This document shows positions 40,310 to 56,458 of a stretch of 64,000 nt of DNA, one piece after another; within the stretch, counting starts at the first letter, position 1; each line of letters begins with the position of its first letter. The stretch lies in contig JAIEMT010000003.1 in NCBI GenBank assembly GCA_019751945.1, forward strand, positions 200,687 to 264,686. The letters run 5' to 3'. This DNA comes from a bacterium (GTDB lineage Bacteria > Bdellovibrionota > UBA1018). Below the pieces are notes generated by a model, which was not told the DNA's origin, made no database searches, and was given only the letters and a program-made list of their open reading frames with translations. A program made the translations under genes and the position numbers.

Positions 40310-41576
40310 TGGAAACCTACAAAGGCGAAACACTTTTTATTCAGCACTTCAAAAACGAAGAAGCGCGCTCACTCGATTACTACAAGAAAAAGATGATCGG
40401 GTATGAGTCTGCCAAAAAGGCGCTCGCGATGTCTCAAGACGACATCATCAATGAAGTGAAGAAATCGAACCTTCGCGGCCGCGGGGGCGCAGGCTTTCCG
40501 ACTGGAACGAAGTGGGGCTTTATTCCGAAACAATCCGCTAAGCCGAAGTATTTGGTTTGCAACGCCGATGAGTCGGAGCCCGGAACTTTTAAAGACCGCG
40601 ATATCATGCGCTACACCCCGCACACGTTGATTGAAGGCATGATCATCGGCGGGTTCGCGATCGGTTCCAACGTGGGCTACATTTACATTCGCGGCGAGTA
40701 CACGCGTGAGTTCACGCTTTTAAATGAAGCAATCGACGAAGCCTATAAAGCCGGCTACTTAGGAAAAAATATTTTGGGCACGCAGTTTAGTTTCGATCTC
40801 ACGGTTCATCGTGGGGCCGGTGCTTATATTTGCGGTGAAGAAACCGGATTGCTGAATTCTTTAGAGGGAAAGCGCGGCGAGCCTCGCGTGAAACCGCCGT
40901 TCCCAGCTCAGTCAGGCGCGTTTGCGGGTCCGACCATCGTGAACAACGTAGAGACGCTGGCTTCCATCCCCTTCATTATACAGAAGGGCGGCGAGTGGTT
41001 TTCGAAGCTCAGTAAGATTGAAAAATCTGGAGGCACCCGGCTCTTGGGTGTTTCGGGCCATGTGAAAAAGCCCGGTCTTTATGAACTTCCTGCGGGCGGC
41101 GTGACCTTGCGCCAGCTGATTTACGATTATTGCGGTGGAATTTTAAACGACCGCAAGTTGAAGGCTGTGATTCCTGGCGGTTCATCTGCCCCCGTTCTCA
41201 CGGCGGATGAAATCGACGTTATTTATGACATCGAACCGCTTCAAAAAATTGGAACCATGATGGGCTCTGCCGCCGTGATGGTGGTGAGCGAAGACTACTG
41301 CATGGTGAAGCTCATTCAGCGCATCACCAAGTTTTACGCCCACGAATCTTGCGGTCAGTGCACACCCTGTCGAGAAGGTTGTAAGTGGATGGAAGACATT
41401 CTCCACCGCATCGAGCACGGTCATGGACGCGAGCAAGATCTCGCCCTCCTGCTCAGCATTGCTGACAACATTAATGGAAAAACTCTCTGCGCCTTGGGGG
41501 ATGCGGCTGCAGGCCCTGTCTCTAGTTTCGTGAAGAAATTCCGAGGCGACTTTGAAGCTCATATTCGAGGTAAGAA

Positions 41577-41592
<16 letters not shown>
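40309..41592 (+). CDS. nuoF: NADH-quinone oxidoreductase subunit F
   Basis: 427 residues, joined to nuoE by TAATG. The FMN/NADH-binding segments are RGRGGAGFPTGTKWGF, NADESEPGTFKDR and GAGAYICGEETGLLNSLEG. The N3 [4Fe-4S] ligands are in SCGQCTPCREGCKWM plus the later Cys in LCALGDAA. This is the NADH dehydrogenase site. It overlaps nuoG by 16 bases. Confidence 0.97.
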
Positions 41593-43003
<1,411 letters not shown>

Positions 43004-43004
<1 letters not shown>

Positions 43005-44101
43005 TGACGGCCGGAATGGATCTTTTTGAATGGAGCGTGATGATCGGCAAGGTGTTGTTTGTTGCCGTCGTCTTATTGCAAGTCGCCCCGCTGATGGCTT
43101 GGGTGGAGCGCCGTGGATCTGCGCTGATGCAGAACCGATTGGGACCGAACCGAATTGGACCGCTGGGACTTTTCCAATCCATCTGCGATGCGATTAAGTT
43201 TATTTTCAAGGAAGACACGGTTCCGGGCCACGTCGAAAAGTTCTATTGGTTGTTGGCCCCGATTGTTTCGCTAGTACCGTCTTTCATGACGTTCTTGGCG
43301 ATTCCCATCGCGAGCTCCATCAATCTCGGGGATCACACGATTCACTTTCAAGCTGCAAACTTGGACGTGGGACTTCTTTATGTTCTCTCAATCGGCTCGC
43401 TCGGTGTTTATGGCATCATCATGGCCGGCTGGGCTTCGAACAATAAGTATTCGCTCTTGGGAAGTCTGCGTAGTTCTTCTCAGATGATTAGCTACGAGCT
43501 TTCGTTGGGTCTTTCTATCATTGGCATTTTGATGACTTTCTCGAGCGTTCAGCTCAGTGAAATAGCTGCAGCCCAGGGACAAACTCTTTTACAACTGGGG
43601 CCTCTGTCGATTCCGAAGTGGGGCATTTTTATTCAACCTCTTGGTTTCCTGATTTTCACAACGGCTGCGTTTGCTGAAACCAACCGACTCCCCTTCGACC
43701 TTCCTGAGGGCGAATCGGAAATCGTAGCGGGTTATCACTTGGAATATGGCTCGATGAAGTTCGCTGTTTTCATGATGGCCGAGTACGTGAACATGTTCAC
43801 TGCGTCCGCCATGATTTCGACTTTGTACTTTGGTGGCTGGCAGATGTTGCCAGGGATGCAATCGTTGTTGACCTTGAGTGGTACGAGCGGCCTCACTTAC
43901 GAGTGGCTCCGAATCGTTCTCGAGCTCTCGTCCTTCTTTATTAAGGTGATTTTCTTCATGTGGTTCTTCGTGTGGGTGCGCTGGACGATTCCACGTTTCC
44001 GCTACGACCAACTGATGGACTTAGGATGGAAAGCCATGTTGCCGCTTTCCCTTCTGAACATTTTGGCTACCGGGGCTCTCATTTATTTTAAGGTGATCTG
44101 A
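43004..44101 (+). CDS. nuoH: NADH-quinone oxidoreductase subunit H
   Basis: 365 residues, eight or nine helices. WVERRGSALMQNRLGPNRIGPLG and the quinone-tunnel loop ETNRLPFDLPEGESEIVAGYHLEYG are intact, with Glu235, Glu237, Glu239 and Glu248, and Glu165 in SYELSLGLS. This is the link between the quinone site and the proton channels. It contrasts with the paralog at 29605, which lacks these acids. Confidence 0.96.
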
Positions 44102-44102
44102 C

Positions 44103-44546
44103 ATGCTGGTTAAACACAAACGCGGTCTGTTTCAGAGGTTTTACGTCGTCGAGCTCTTGAAGGGGCTCACCATTACCATGAAGAACATGCTCTTCGGTAA
44201 GACGGTGACCATTCAGTATCCCGAAGAAAGAAGAAATTATTCGGGACGATTTCGCGGCATGCACTACATCAAGGCGACGAACGGTGTTGAGAACTGCACG
44301 GCCTGCATGCTTTGTCCCACGGTTTGCCCGGCAGAATGTATTCACATTGAGGCGGGCGAGCGTCCCGACAAAGAAAAGTATCCCGTGAAGTTTGAAATCG
44401 ATGTGCTTCGTTGCTGCTTCTGCGGAATGTGCGAAGAAGCGTGCCCGAAGGATGCCATTAAGCTCAGCACCATTTATGAAATGAGCACGGAGCATCGCGA
44501 AGTTTACGAGAAGGATTACCTCTTAGAGCAGCGAGGAAATAAGTAA
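44103..44546 (+). CDS. nuoI: NADH-quinone oxidoreductase subunit I
   Basis: 147 residues with two [4Fe-4S] motifs, CTACMLCPTVCPAEC and CCFCGMCEEACP (N6a and N6b). The N-terminal amphipathic stretch packs against NuoH/NuoB, and RRNYSGRFRGMHYI precedes the first motif as usual. It lies one base after nuoH and overlaps nuoJ by one base. Confidence 0.95.
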   Translation: MLVKHKRGLFQRFYVVELLKGLTITMKNMLFGKTVTIQYPEERRNYSGRFRGMHYIKATNGVENCTACMLCPTVCPAECIHIEAGERPDKEKYPVKFEIDVLRCCFCGMCEEACPKDAIKLSTIYEMSTEHREVYEKDYLLEQRGNK

Positions 44547-45076
44547 TGGATATTTCCCCAATCGCTTTCTATATTTTTTCAGTCATGGCCATCGCTTTTT
44601 CGGCGTTGGTCGTTTTGAAAAAGAACCCGGTCGCCAGCGCTTTCAGTCTGGTGATGGTTTTCTTTTGTTTCGCAGGGATCTATGCGCTCTTGGACGCGCA
44701 TCTCGTCGCAGCACTTCAGATTTTGGTTTATGCCGGCGCCATCACGGTTCTGTTCATCTTCGTGATCATGCTGCTCAATGCGGACGTGCCTTCTTTCGAC
44801 ATAGGGCGCAGTCACATCCTGGTAAAAATTCTAGCGGGTGTGGCAGCTGTTGCGGTTCTCGCGGCCTTTGTTTGGGCATTTAAGAATAGTGCGCAAATTC
44901 AACCCACTGGCACCTTTAGCGCCGAGAAGATTCAAACCTTGGGGGGGAATACGCGAGTGCTCTCTACCCTTCTTTTTTCTGAATACATTTTGCCGTTCGA
45001 ACTCACTTCGGTTCTGCTTTTGGCAGGGATCGTCGGTGCAGTAGCGATTGCGAAAAGAAAGCCGAGTCAGCAATGA
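44546..45076 (+). CDS. nuoJ: NADH-quinone oxidoreductase subunit J
   Basis: 176 residues, five helices. The third helix has the canonical LQILVYAGAITVLFIFVIMLLN with Tyr62 and the YAGAI pi-bulge. It starts at a TAATG junction with nuoI and ends in an ATGA overlap with nuoK. Confidence 0.94.
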   Translation: MDISPIAFYIFSVMAIAFSALVVLKKNPVASAFSLVMVFFCFAGIYALLDAHLVAALQILVYAGAITVLFIFVIMLLNADVPSFDIGRSHILVKILAGVAAVAVLAAFVWAFKNSAQIQPTGTFSAEKIQTLGGNTRVLSTLLFSEYILPFELTSVLLLAGIVGAVAIAKRKPSQQ

Positions 45077-45387
45077 ACCTGTCTAGTGTGGAACCCTGGA
45101 TCATTCTGTCGTTCTGCTCGGTGATTTTCTTTATCGGCCTTTTCGGCGTCATGATTCGCAGAAATATTTTGATCATCTTGATGTCCATTGAGCTGATGCT
45201 CAATGCCGTCAACTTGACGTTCGTAACTTATTCTAAACAGCTGGCACACTTGGGTGGCCAGATGTCGGTGTTTTTTATCATTACGGTGGCAGCAGCTGAG
45301 TCCGCAGTGGGCTTGGGTCTGGTTATCGCAATGTTCCGCACGCTGAAGACCGTGGATACCGACCAGATTCAAATGCTACGGGAGTGA
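45073..45387 (+). CDS. nuoK: NADH-quinone oxidoreductase subunit K
   Basis: 104 residues, three helices. The channel glutamates are present: Glu40 in LMSIELMLNAVNL and Glu76 in VAAAESAVGL. The N-terminus is slightly longer than in E. coli. It is the reference for the Gln-substituted paralog at 31801. Confidence 0.95.
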   Translation: MNLSSVEPWIILSFCSVIFFIGLFGVMIRRNILIILMSIELMLNAVNLTFVTYSKQLAHLGGQMSVFFIITVAAAESAVGLGLVIAMFRTLKTVDTDQIQMLRE

Positions 45388-45393
45388 TCGAGA

Positions 45394-47328
45394 ATGCTGG
45401 CGCTAATACCCTTATTTCCACTCATCGGGTTTCTTATCAACGGAGGCTGGTACGCATTCGGCCAAGCTCCTGCCGGACGTAAAAAGGCTTCTGCCGGTGT
45501 CACTGGCACGATTGCTAGTTTGGCGATTTTAGCTTCGTTCGCGCTTTCGGTTTCGTTGTTCCTCAAGCTACACGGCATGGGTGACGAGCGAGTCATCGAA
45601 CAGACCGTCATGTCTTGGATGCAGATCGAAAATTTCAAAATCGATATCGCTTTTCGCCTCGATTCGCTTTCGGCACTTTTTATTTTGCTCATCACGGGTG
45701 TGGGTTCGCTGATTCACATCTACTCCATCGGGTACATGGGGCATGACGAAACACCTGGAAAGTTTTTTGCTTACCTGAACCTGTTCTGCTTCGCGATGTT
45801 GGTGTTGGTTTTGGGTTCTTCGCTGCCGATGCTGTTCTTCGGTTGGGAAGGTGTCGGTCTTTGTAGCTATCTCCTGATTGGCTACTGGTACACGGATGAA
45901 GAAAAGGCCAGCGCAGGGAAAAAGGCGTTCATCGTCAACCGGGTCGGCGACCTCGGCTTCTTACTGGCCATGTTTTTCGTGGTCACCTACTTCGGCACGT
46001 TAGACTTCGCAGCATTAAAAGCCGTCGTGGCTCAGAACGGCGCCACAGTCGGAGTCGGCGTTATTACAACGATCTGCTTGCTGTTCTTCGTAGGTTGTAT
46101 GGGAAAATCGGCACAGATTCCGCTCTATGTTTGGTTACCAGATGCCATGGCAGGTCCCACTCCGGTTTCAGCGCTGATTCACGCAGCTACCATGGTGACC
46201 TCGGGTGTGTACCTCGTTTCGCGTTTGAACTTCATGTACAGCATGGCTCCCACTGCAATGAACGTGGTGGCTATCGTGGGTGCATTCACCGCGCTTTTTG
46301 CCGCTACGATTGCCATCGCTCAGCGCGACATTAAAAAAGTTTTGGCGTACTCCACCGTTTCTCAGCTGGGCTACATGTTTCTGGCTTGCGGCGTGGGTGC
46401 TTACACCGCCGGAGTTTTCCACGTCATCACTCACGGGTTTTTTAAGGCACTCATGTTCTTGGGGGCAGGCAGCGTGATTCACGGCATGCATGAAGAGCAA
46501 GACATTATGAAGATGGGCGGTCTTCGCAAGGACATGCCCATTACATTCTTAGTCTTCGGAGCGGGTTGGTTGGCAATCTGCGGAATTCCACCGTTTTCGG
46601 GGTTCTTTTCTAAAGACGAAATTCTGTGGATGGCGTTTAGTTCGTCACACGGTTCAACGGCACTCTGGTTTTTGGGTGCAGTCACCGCCGTCATGACGGC
46701 GTTTTACATGACCCGACTCTTCTCACTCACCTTCTTCGGGAAGTCACGAAACCATGATGTCCATGCACATGAATCGCCGTTAGTAATGACCATTCCGCTG
46801 ATGGTCCTCGCCCTTCTCAGTATTTTTGGAGGCTTCATGGGTGTTCCCCATCGGAGCTGGATTGAGCATTGGTTAGAGCCCGTCATTCCTGGGCATGCGG
46901 CTGCTGCAGCAGGGGCTCATGGAGCACCTGCCGTTGATGCGAGCATGGAATATATTCTGATGGGCGTGAGCGTGGCTGGGGCAGTGCTCGGCATTGTTTT
47001 CGCCTTGGGTCTCTACAAAAATCTGGCTCGAGCAGAAAAGCTCAAGCAGACCTTCGCTCCGATTCATAAACTTTTAGAAAACAAATGGTACGTCGACGAG
47101 CTTTACGAAATGGTCTTTATCAAGCCCATTCGAATGCTCTGTAACTTCTTGTGGAAGAAGTTTGATGTCGCCGTCATTGATCGAGTCGTGTTGAGCTTCG
47201 GTCATCTCTCGAGTTGGACCGGCCAAACCGTTCGTATGGTTCAAACCGGATCGCTTCAGGTTTACGCCGTGGTTTTGGTGATCGGTCTCTTGGCTTCAGT
47301 GGGGTATCTCATTTATGGGTTGGCTTAA
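45394..47328 (+). CDS. nuoL: NADH-quinone oxidoreductase subunit L
   Basis: 644 residues. Channel residues Glu152 (FGWEGVGLCSYLLIG), Lys238 (GKSAQIPLYVWLPDAM), His263 (LIHAATM) and the helix-12 segment ITHGFFKALMFL are all present. A His/Ala-rich loop (GHAAAAAGAHGA) precedes the last helices, and the lateral amphipathic helix is followed by VQTGSLQVYAVV. It overlaps nuoM by 14 bases. Confidence 0.96.
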   Translation: MLALIPLFPLIGFLINGGWYAFGQAPAGRKKASAGVTGTIASLAILASFALSVSLFLKLHGMGDERVIEQTVMSWMQIENFKIDIAFRLDSLSALFILLITGVGSLIHIYSIGYMGHDETPGKFFAYLNLFCFAMLVLVLGSSLPMLFFGWEGVGLCSYLLIGYWYTDEEKASAGKKAFIVNRVGDLGFLLAMFFVVTYFGTLDFAALKAVVAQNGATVGVGVITTICLLFFVGCMGKSAQIPLYVWLPDAMAGPTPVSALIHAATMVTSGVYLVSRLNFMYSMAPTAMNVVAIVGAFTALFAATIAIAQRDIKKVLAYSTVSQLGYMFLACGVGAYTAGVFHVITHGFFKALMFLGAGSVIHGMHEEQDIMKMGGLRKDMPITFLVFGAGWLAICGIPPFSGFFSKDEILWMAFSSSHGSTALWFLGAVTAVMTAFYMTRLFSLTFFGKSRNHDVHAHESPLVMTIPLMVLALLSIFGGFMGVPHRSWIEHWLEPVIPGHAAAAAGAHGAPAVDASMEYILMGVSVAGAVLGIVFALGLYKNLARAEKLKQTFAPIHKLLENKWYVDELYEMVFIKPIRMLCNFLWKKFDVAVIDRVVLSFGHLSSWTGQTVRMVQTGSLQVYAVVLVIGLLASVGYLIYGLA

Positions 47329-48886
47329 TTCGCATCTGTTGACCGCGGTTATTTTTCTCCCCTTCTTTTGGGGACTCATCGGCTTGCTCATTCCCACTTC
47401 TGGAAAAGGGGGCGTCGGCACTTTAAAGATTTGGACGTTTCTGGGGGGGCTGATCACTTTCGTCATCTCGTGCCTGCTGTACACGCGCTTCAATGCCCTG
47501 GGCGACGAGTTTCAACTGAAGGAAGCTGCCACCTGGATTCCCGCTCTAGGAGTGTCTTACCAGTTGGGCATGGATGGAATCAGTCTTTGGTTGGTCATCC
47601 TCACCACCTTCCTCACCCCTCTCGTAATTCTGGGGTCTTTCGACGCGGTGAAGGAACGCGTGCGTGAATACTACTTCTTGCTGCTCGTTCTAGAGACCGG
47701 AATGCTCGGCGCTTTCTTGGCCCTCGATGTGTTTCTTTTCTACGTGTTTTGGGAAGCCATGCTCATTCCGATGTATTTCTTGATCGGAATCTGGGGCGGA
47801 AAGGATCGCGTTTATGCCGCGATGAAGTTCTTCCTTTATACAGTCGTGGGTTCATTGCTCATGTTGGTCGCGATTTTCTACTTGGCCTATCAGCACAAGG
47901 TTCAATTCGGAAGTTTCTCGACAGCCATTGTGGACCTGTACCGGCTGAAGATTGCGGGCGGCGATAGCTACACGAGTCCGCAGATGTGGCTCTTCATGGC
48001 GTTTGCTCTGGCTTTCGCAATCAAAGTACCGCTTTTTCCGTTTCACACCTGGTTGCCCGATGCGCACGTTCAGGCGCCCACCGCAGGCAGCGTGATTCTG
48101 GCAGGCGTGTTGCTGAAGCTCGGTGGCTACGGATTTATTCGTTTTGCATTCCCGCTGTTTCCAGATGCGGTGATGAAGATTCAGCATCCGTTCTTGGTGC
48201 TGGGAACCATCGCGATCGTCTACGGCGCTTGGGTGGCTACCGTTCAGCCCGATATCAAAAAGCTGGTCGCTTATTCTTCAGTGAGTCACATGGGCTATGT
48301 GATGTTGGGTCTTTTTTCGCTGAACACCGTGGGAGCGATGGGCTCGATCTATCAAATGCTGAATCACGGCATTTCGACAGGCGCGCTGTTCTTATTGGTC
48401 GGAGTGATTTACGAACGTCGCCACACCCGAGAAATTTCGGAATTTGGGGGTATTAGTAAGGTCATGCCGCTTTTTGCAGTGGCCTTCCTCATCATTACTC
48501 TGTCGTCGGTGGCTCTTCCGGGAACAAATGGTTTCGTTGGCGAGTTCTTGATTTTGCTCGGAGCTTGGAAAGCAAACCCGGGTCTCACCGCGATTTCCGC
48601 TACTGGCGTGATTTTTGGGGCTGTTTACATGTTGTGGATGTTCCAGCGCGTGATGTTCGGTCCGGTAAAGAAGGAAGAGAATAAGAAGTTGAAGGATTTG
48701 AACTTCCGCGAAGTCGCCGTTCTAACGCCCCTGGTTGTGGCCTCTATTGTGATGGGGATCGTTCCGAATTTCTTTTTCAGCAAGATGGAGCCCTCGGTTC
48801 AAAAATTCCTCGCGCGCGCTAAAGCCACGTCGCCGATGGAAACTGCAGTGGCCAGCGTATCAACACTGCAAAAGGGAGACAGATAG
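47315..48886 (+). CDS. nuoM: NADH-quinone oxidoreductase subunit M
   Basis: 523 residues. Glu147 (VFWEAMLIPMYF), Lys237 (FAIKVPLFPFHTWLPDAH), Lys268 (LLKLGGYG) and Glu410 (NGFVGEF) form the normal proton path. The C-terminal tail of about 30 residues is hydrophilic. The stop TAG shares its last base with the GTG start of nuoN. Confidence 0.96.
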   Translation: MGWLNSHLLTAVIFLPFFWGLIGLLIPTSGKGGVGTLKIWTFLGGLITFVISCLLYTRFNALGDEFQLKEAATWIPALGVSYQLGMDGISLWLVILTTFLTPLVILGSFDAVKERVREYYFLLLVLETGMLGAFLALDVFLFYVFWEAMLIPMYFLIGIWGGKDRVYAAMKFFLYTVVGSLLMLVAIFYLAYQHKVQFGSFSTAIVDLYRLKIAGGDSYTSPQMWLFMAFALAFAIKVPLFPFHTWLPDAHVQAPTAGSVILAGVLLKLGGYGFIRFAFPLFPDAVMKIQHPFLVLGTIAIVYGAWVATVQPDIKKLVAYSSVSHMGYVMLGLFSLNTVGAMGSIYQMLNHGISTGALFLLVGVIYERRHTREISEFGGISKVMPLFAVAFLIITLSSVALPGTNGFVGEFLILLGAWKANPGLTAISATGVIFGAVYMLWMFQRVMFGPVKKEENKKLKDLNFREVAVLTPLVVASIVMGIVPNFFFSKMEPSVQKFLARAKATSPMETAVASVSTLQKGDR

Positions 48887-50391
48887 TGAATACCTACTCG
48901 TTAATTAAACCCGAGCTGCTCATGTTGACCAAAGAGCAGATGTTTTCCCTGATGCCCTACTTCTACATGTTTGTGGGAGCACTTTTTACGATCATTCTCA
49001 GTGTGAATAAAAAGCTGAGTCCGAAGTGGACCGTTTTCCTGGTCTCACTGGCCACCTGCTTGGTGGGAATCAGTACGTCCGTAGCTCGTTTAAAGATAGA
49101 CACGCTGACACTCTTCAATGGCATGATGATCAGCGACACTTATTCGCACCTCTTTAATATTATTTTTATCGTTTCTGCGGGTCTCACTATTCTTAGTTCG
49201 TTTCGATATTTGGATAAGGAAGGGTTGCAGCACCCCGAATACAACGTCCTGATCTTGCTTGCTGCATTGGGCATGATGCTCATGACGTCGTCGATGGATT
49301 TGATCGTTCTTTTTATTTCTCTCGAGATCATGTCGCTGTCGGTTTACGTATTGGTGGGTTTCCGCCGAGCGGATCGTCGTTCGAACGAAGCAGCCATGAA
49401 GTATTTTATTCTGGGCTCCGCAGCTTCTGCAGTTCTCCTTTATGGAACCGCGTTGCTATACGGGGCTACTGGCAAAACGCAGATTCACGACATCTACACG
49501 TTCATTCAAACTCATCCGCAGTCCATGTCGCCCGTTTTCGTGCTGGGGGCTTGGTTGGTGATTTTGGGTTTCTTGTTCAAGGTCGCTTCGGTTCCCTTCC
49601 ACATGTGGATGCCTGATGTTTATGAAGGAGCTCCAGCTCCGATCACGGGTTTCATGACCACTGGATTGAAGGCCGCGGCTTTTGCGGCATTCTTGAGAGT
49701 GTTTGTTTCGTTAGGTTACGGATCGGTGCTGTCCGAAACGATTCAAACCCACTTGCATCACATCCTTTGGGTTTGTGCTGTGTTGACAATGGTGGTGGGC
49801 AACGTCGTCGCGCTCACACAGACCAATCTTAAGCGCATGCTGGCTTACTCTTCTATCGCGCACACGGGCTATCTGCTCATAGGCCTCTTGGCTGGCCCGA
49901 AGAGCGATCAAGGTTACTCGCCCATGATTGTCTATCTTGTGAGCTACGCCGTCATGAATCTGGGAGCCTTTGGCGTTTTGACATTGATCTCGACTCGCGA
50001 CGATGGCGGACTGAACTTGAACGACGTATCCGGTTTGTCTCGCCGCCACCCTTGGTTGGCGTTTTCGATGGCCGTTTTCCTGTTCTCGATGGCGGGAGTT
50101 CCCCCCACGGCAGGATTCTTGGCGAAGTACCTTTTGTTCTACTCAGCCGTTCAGGCGAATGAACTTCCGATCGTCATTATCGGGGTGTTGTGCAGTGCAG
50201 TCTCGGTCTATTACTACCTTCGCGTTTTGGTTTACATGTACATGAAGGAACCGCAAGGAAGCCCCATGAAGAGCGGTTTCTCGGTTTGGCCGAGTTTCGT
50301 TGTGGCTGCGATGGTCTTTCTCACCCTGCAAATCGGATTAATCCCCGGGGGAATTTTGACGGTCGCTCGCAAGGCGATGGCTGCCCTGTAG
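48886..50391 (+). CDS. nuoN: NADH-quinone oxidoreductase subunit N
   Basis: 501 residues from GTG. Glu147 (FISLEIMSLSVYVLVGF), Lys232 (FLFKVASVPFHMWMPDVYEGAP), Lys262 (GLKAAAF) and a helix-12 Lys (LAKYLLF) are intact. It closes the 14-gene cluster, and no terminator is obvious before the next gene 50 bases on. The 25 nuo genes occupy about 23.4 kb without interruption. Confidence 0.96.
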   Translation: MNTYSLIKPELLMLTKEQMFSLMPYFYMFVGALFTIILSVNKKLSPKWTVFLVSLATCLVGISTSVARLKIDTLTLFNGMMISDTYSHLFNIIFIVSAGLTILSSFRYLDKEGLQHPEYNVLILLAALGMMLMTSSMDLIVLFISLEIMSLSVYVLVGFRRADRRSNEAAMKYFILGSAASAVLLYGTALLYGATGKTQIHDIYTFIQTHPQSMSPVFVLGAWLVILGFLFKVASVPFHMWMPDVYEGAPAPITGFMTTGLKAAAFAAFLRVFVSLGYGSVLSETIQTHLHHILWVCAVLTMVVGNVVALTQTNLKRMLAYSSIAHTGYLLIGLLAGPKSDQGYSPMIVYLVSYAVMNLGAFGVLTLISTRDDGGLNLNDVSGLSRRHPWLAFSMAVFLFSMAGVPPTAGFLAKYLLFYSAVQANELPIVIIGVLCSAVSVYYYLRVLVYMYMKEPQGSPMKSGFSVWPSFVVAAMVFLTLQIGLIPGGILTVARKAMAAL

Positions 50392-50441
50392 CCTACGTTT
50401 TCTAGTCGCGCTTTAAAGGTGCTGATACAATTTGATGACGG

Positions 50442-55065
<4,624 letters not shown>

Positions 55066-55072
<7 letters not shown>

Positions 55073-55215
55073 TTTCTAGGTCCCCTCCCTCCAATTTAGT
55101 TTCTGAAAACGTGAGCCAGGTGAGCATCCTTGCTCCAAGCCTCCCATCCTGGTCGGCTTTTTATGTCTCAGTTTTCAGAAACTAAATTGGAGGGAGGGGA
55201 CCTAGAAATGGCGGA
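55066..55215. repeat. 45-bp perfect inverted repeat with 60-bp spacer, starting inside tRNA-Ser
   Basis: Bases 55066-55110 and 55171-55215 are exact reverse complements over 45 positions. The left arm starts with the last three acceptor-stem bases, discriminator and CCA of the tRNA. The right arm therefore contains an inverted copy of that tRNA end. The spacer 55111-55170 holds a smaller stem (AGCCAGG with CCTGG-TC-GGCT) followed by TTTTT at 55158-55162, which may be the tRNA's own terminator. No transposase is nearby. Transcribed, the whole would form a very stable hairpin. The rest of the gap to 55289 shows nothing else. Confidence 0.95.
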
Positions 55216-55289
55216 CTGGCGTCGGGGACGGAAGGCAGATTTCGCCTGCTATTCTTGCTCGGTCTTGAGAATCCTAGTAGCCTAAGAGT

Positions 55290-56450
55290 GTGGGGATTCG
55301 GGGTTTTTTTCAGAGTCTAGTTTTTGGGATTGTCGTTGTCGGCACTGGGTTCGCTGGAGAGCCTTGTCCTAAACCCCTGCAAAATTCGGATGAGAGTGTT
55401 CAGAGGGTGCAGCCTGCTATTGCTGGGCTGTTTTGTACTCATACTTATGAGGCGATCTGCGGGGGGAATGCTAATACTCTGAATGCGCGTCAGGAGCAGG
55501 TTGCAAAAGAGATCGTCGGTTTTGACAAAAGGGCTGCCTACGAAGTGGTAAAAAAGATGGCGCCTAAGTTGGATGCGAGCAGTTATAAAAATTACTCCGA
55601 CCTCATTAACAACCTTCCAATGGATATGAAGCCTGTTCGGGGCGAGGTTATCAATGCCTTCTCGATGCGGAGAGTGGAGATCGAAGAAGAGGCGGAGAAG
55701 AAGTATGAGCCCGCGGTTAAGAAGGAAATCGAGAGGATCAAGAGGCTGCTAGTGGAATCCTTTAGAGAAGAGTTGCCAGTCTCTACTCAGAAGAAATTGG
55801 TACCAATTGTAGAAGAACTGCGTCCCTTCTTTTTCTCAGATCTCGTCCAGCTGAAGAATATTTTCGATACTAAGATTCGGTATCAGCTTGCTGAGGGAAA
55901 ATTTTTTGGTTGTTTTAATTCGGACACCCAAAACGCTTTTACTTATGGAAACGTTCGGTATTTACATGTTTGTCCAGGGTGGATTTTGGGGCATGTTCCG
56001 AATCCTAATTTGCCAGAGTCTTCTTTTGCAAATCTGATTCAGGTTGGTTCACACGAGGTGGCTCATCACGTGGATTACTCCCAGTTTCCGGAGTTGTATC
56101 AAGATTTTCGTGCATGCTTGCTTAAGAACTATGCGGGTCTCCTTGTTCCCAAGCGGGGTAGCGATGAAAAAGATCCCGCTAAAATCTTGGATGGGCACAT
56201 GGGCGAAATCTCTGCCGACAAATGGGCGGTCCTTGCGGCGGGGAAACATCTTTCTAAAAGAGGTGGCCCCCTCAGTGAACAGTTAGATTTTTTAAGACAG
56301 GCCTTTGGTCCCCTCTGTGGTTCGGGAACTGGAGACGGTCTGCATCCTAATGGAGAGTTTAGGATCAACGTCATTCTTGGAAAAGATCCTAAAATTCGAA
56401 GGATGATGGGGTGTAGCAATGAATCCGAGTTTCATGTTTGCTCGCTATAG
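55290..56450 (+). CDS. Secreted zinc metallopeptidase-like protein (HExxH)
   Basis: 386 residues from a GTG with only a weak ribosome-binding site; a signal peptide (GFFQSLVFGIVVVGTGFAG) supports the start. The zinc site is HEVAHH (His255, Glu256, His259) in GSHEVAHHVDY. Further on, GEISADKWA gives a third ligand Glu306 and the family-type Asp310, an arrangement like gluzincins of the M13 kind, although the whole is much smaller than neprilysin. A charged helical region (about 120-165) precedes it. Many cysteines suggest disulfides. Codon use looks somewhat more AT-rich than in the nuo genes, which may indicate an accessory gene beside the tRNA. Confidence 0.75.
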   Translation: MGIRGFFQSLVFGIVVVGTGFAGEPCPKPLQNSDESVQRVQPAIAGLFCTHTYEAICGGNANTLNARQEQVAKEIVGFDKRAAYEVVKKMAPKLDASSYKNYSDLINNLPMDMKPVRGEVINAFSMRRVEIEEEAEKKYEPAVKKEIERIKRLLVESFREELPVSTQKKLVPIVEELRPFFFSDLVQLKNIFDTKIRYQLAEGKFFGCFNSDTQNAFTYGNVRYLHVCPGWILGHVPNPNLPESSFANLIQVGSHEVAHHVDYSQFPELYQDFRACLLKNYAGLLVPKRGSDEKDPAKILDGHMGEISADKWAVLAAGKHLSKRGGPLSEQLDFLRQAFGPLCGSGTGDGLHPNGEFRINVILGKDPKIRRMMGCSNESEFHVCSL

Positions 56451-56458
56451 TTGCGGTT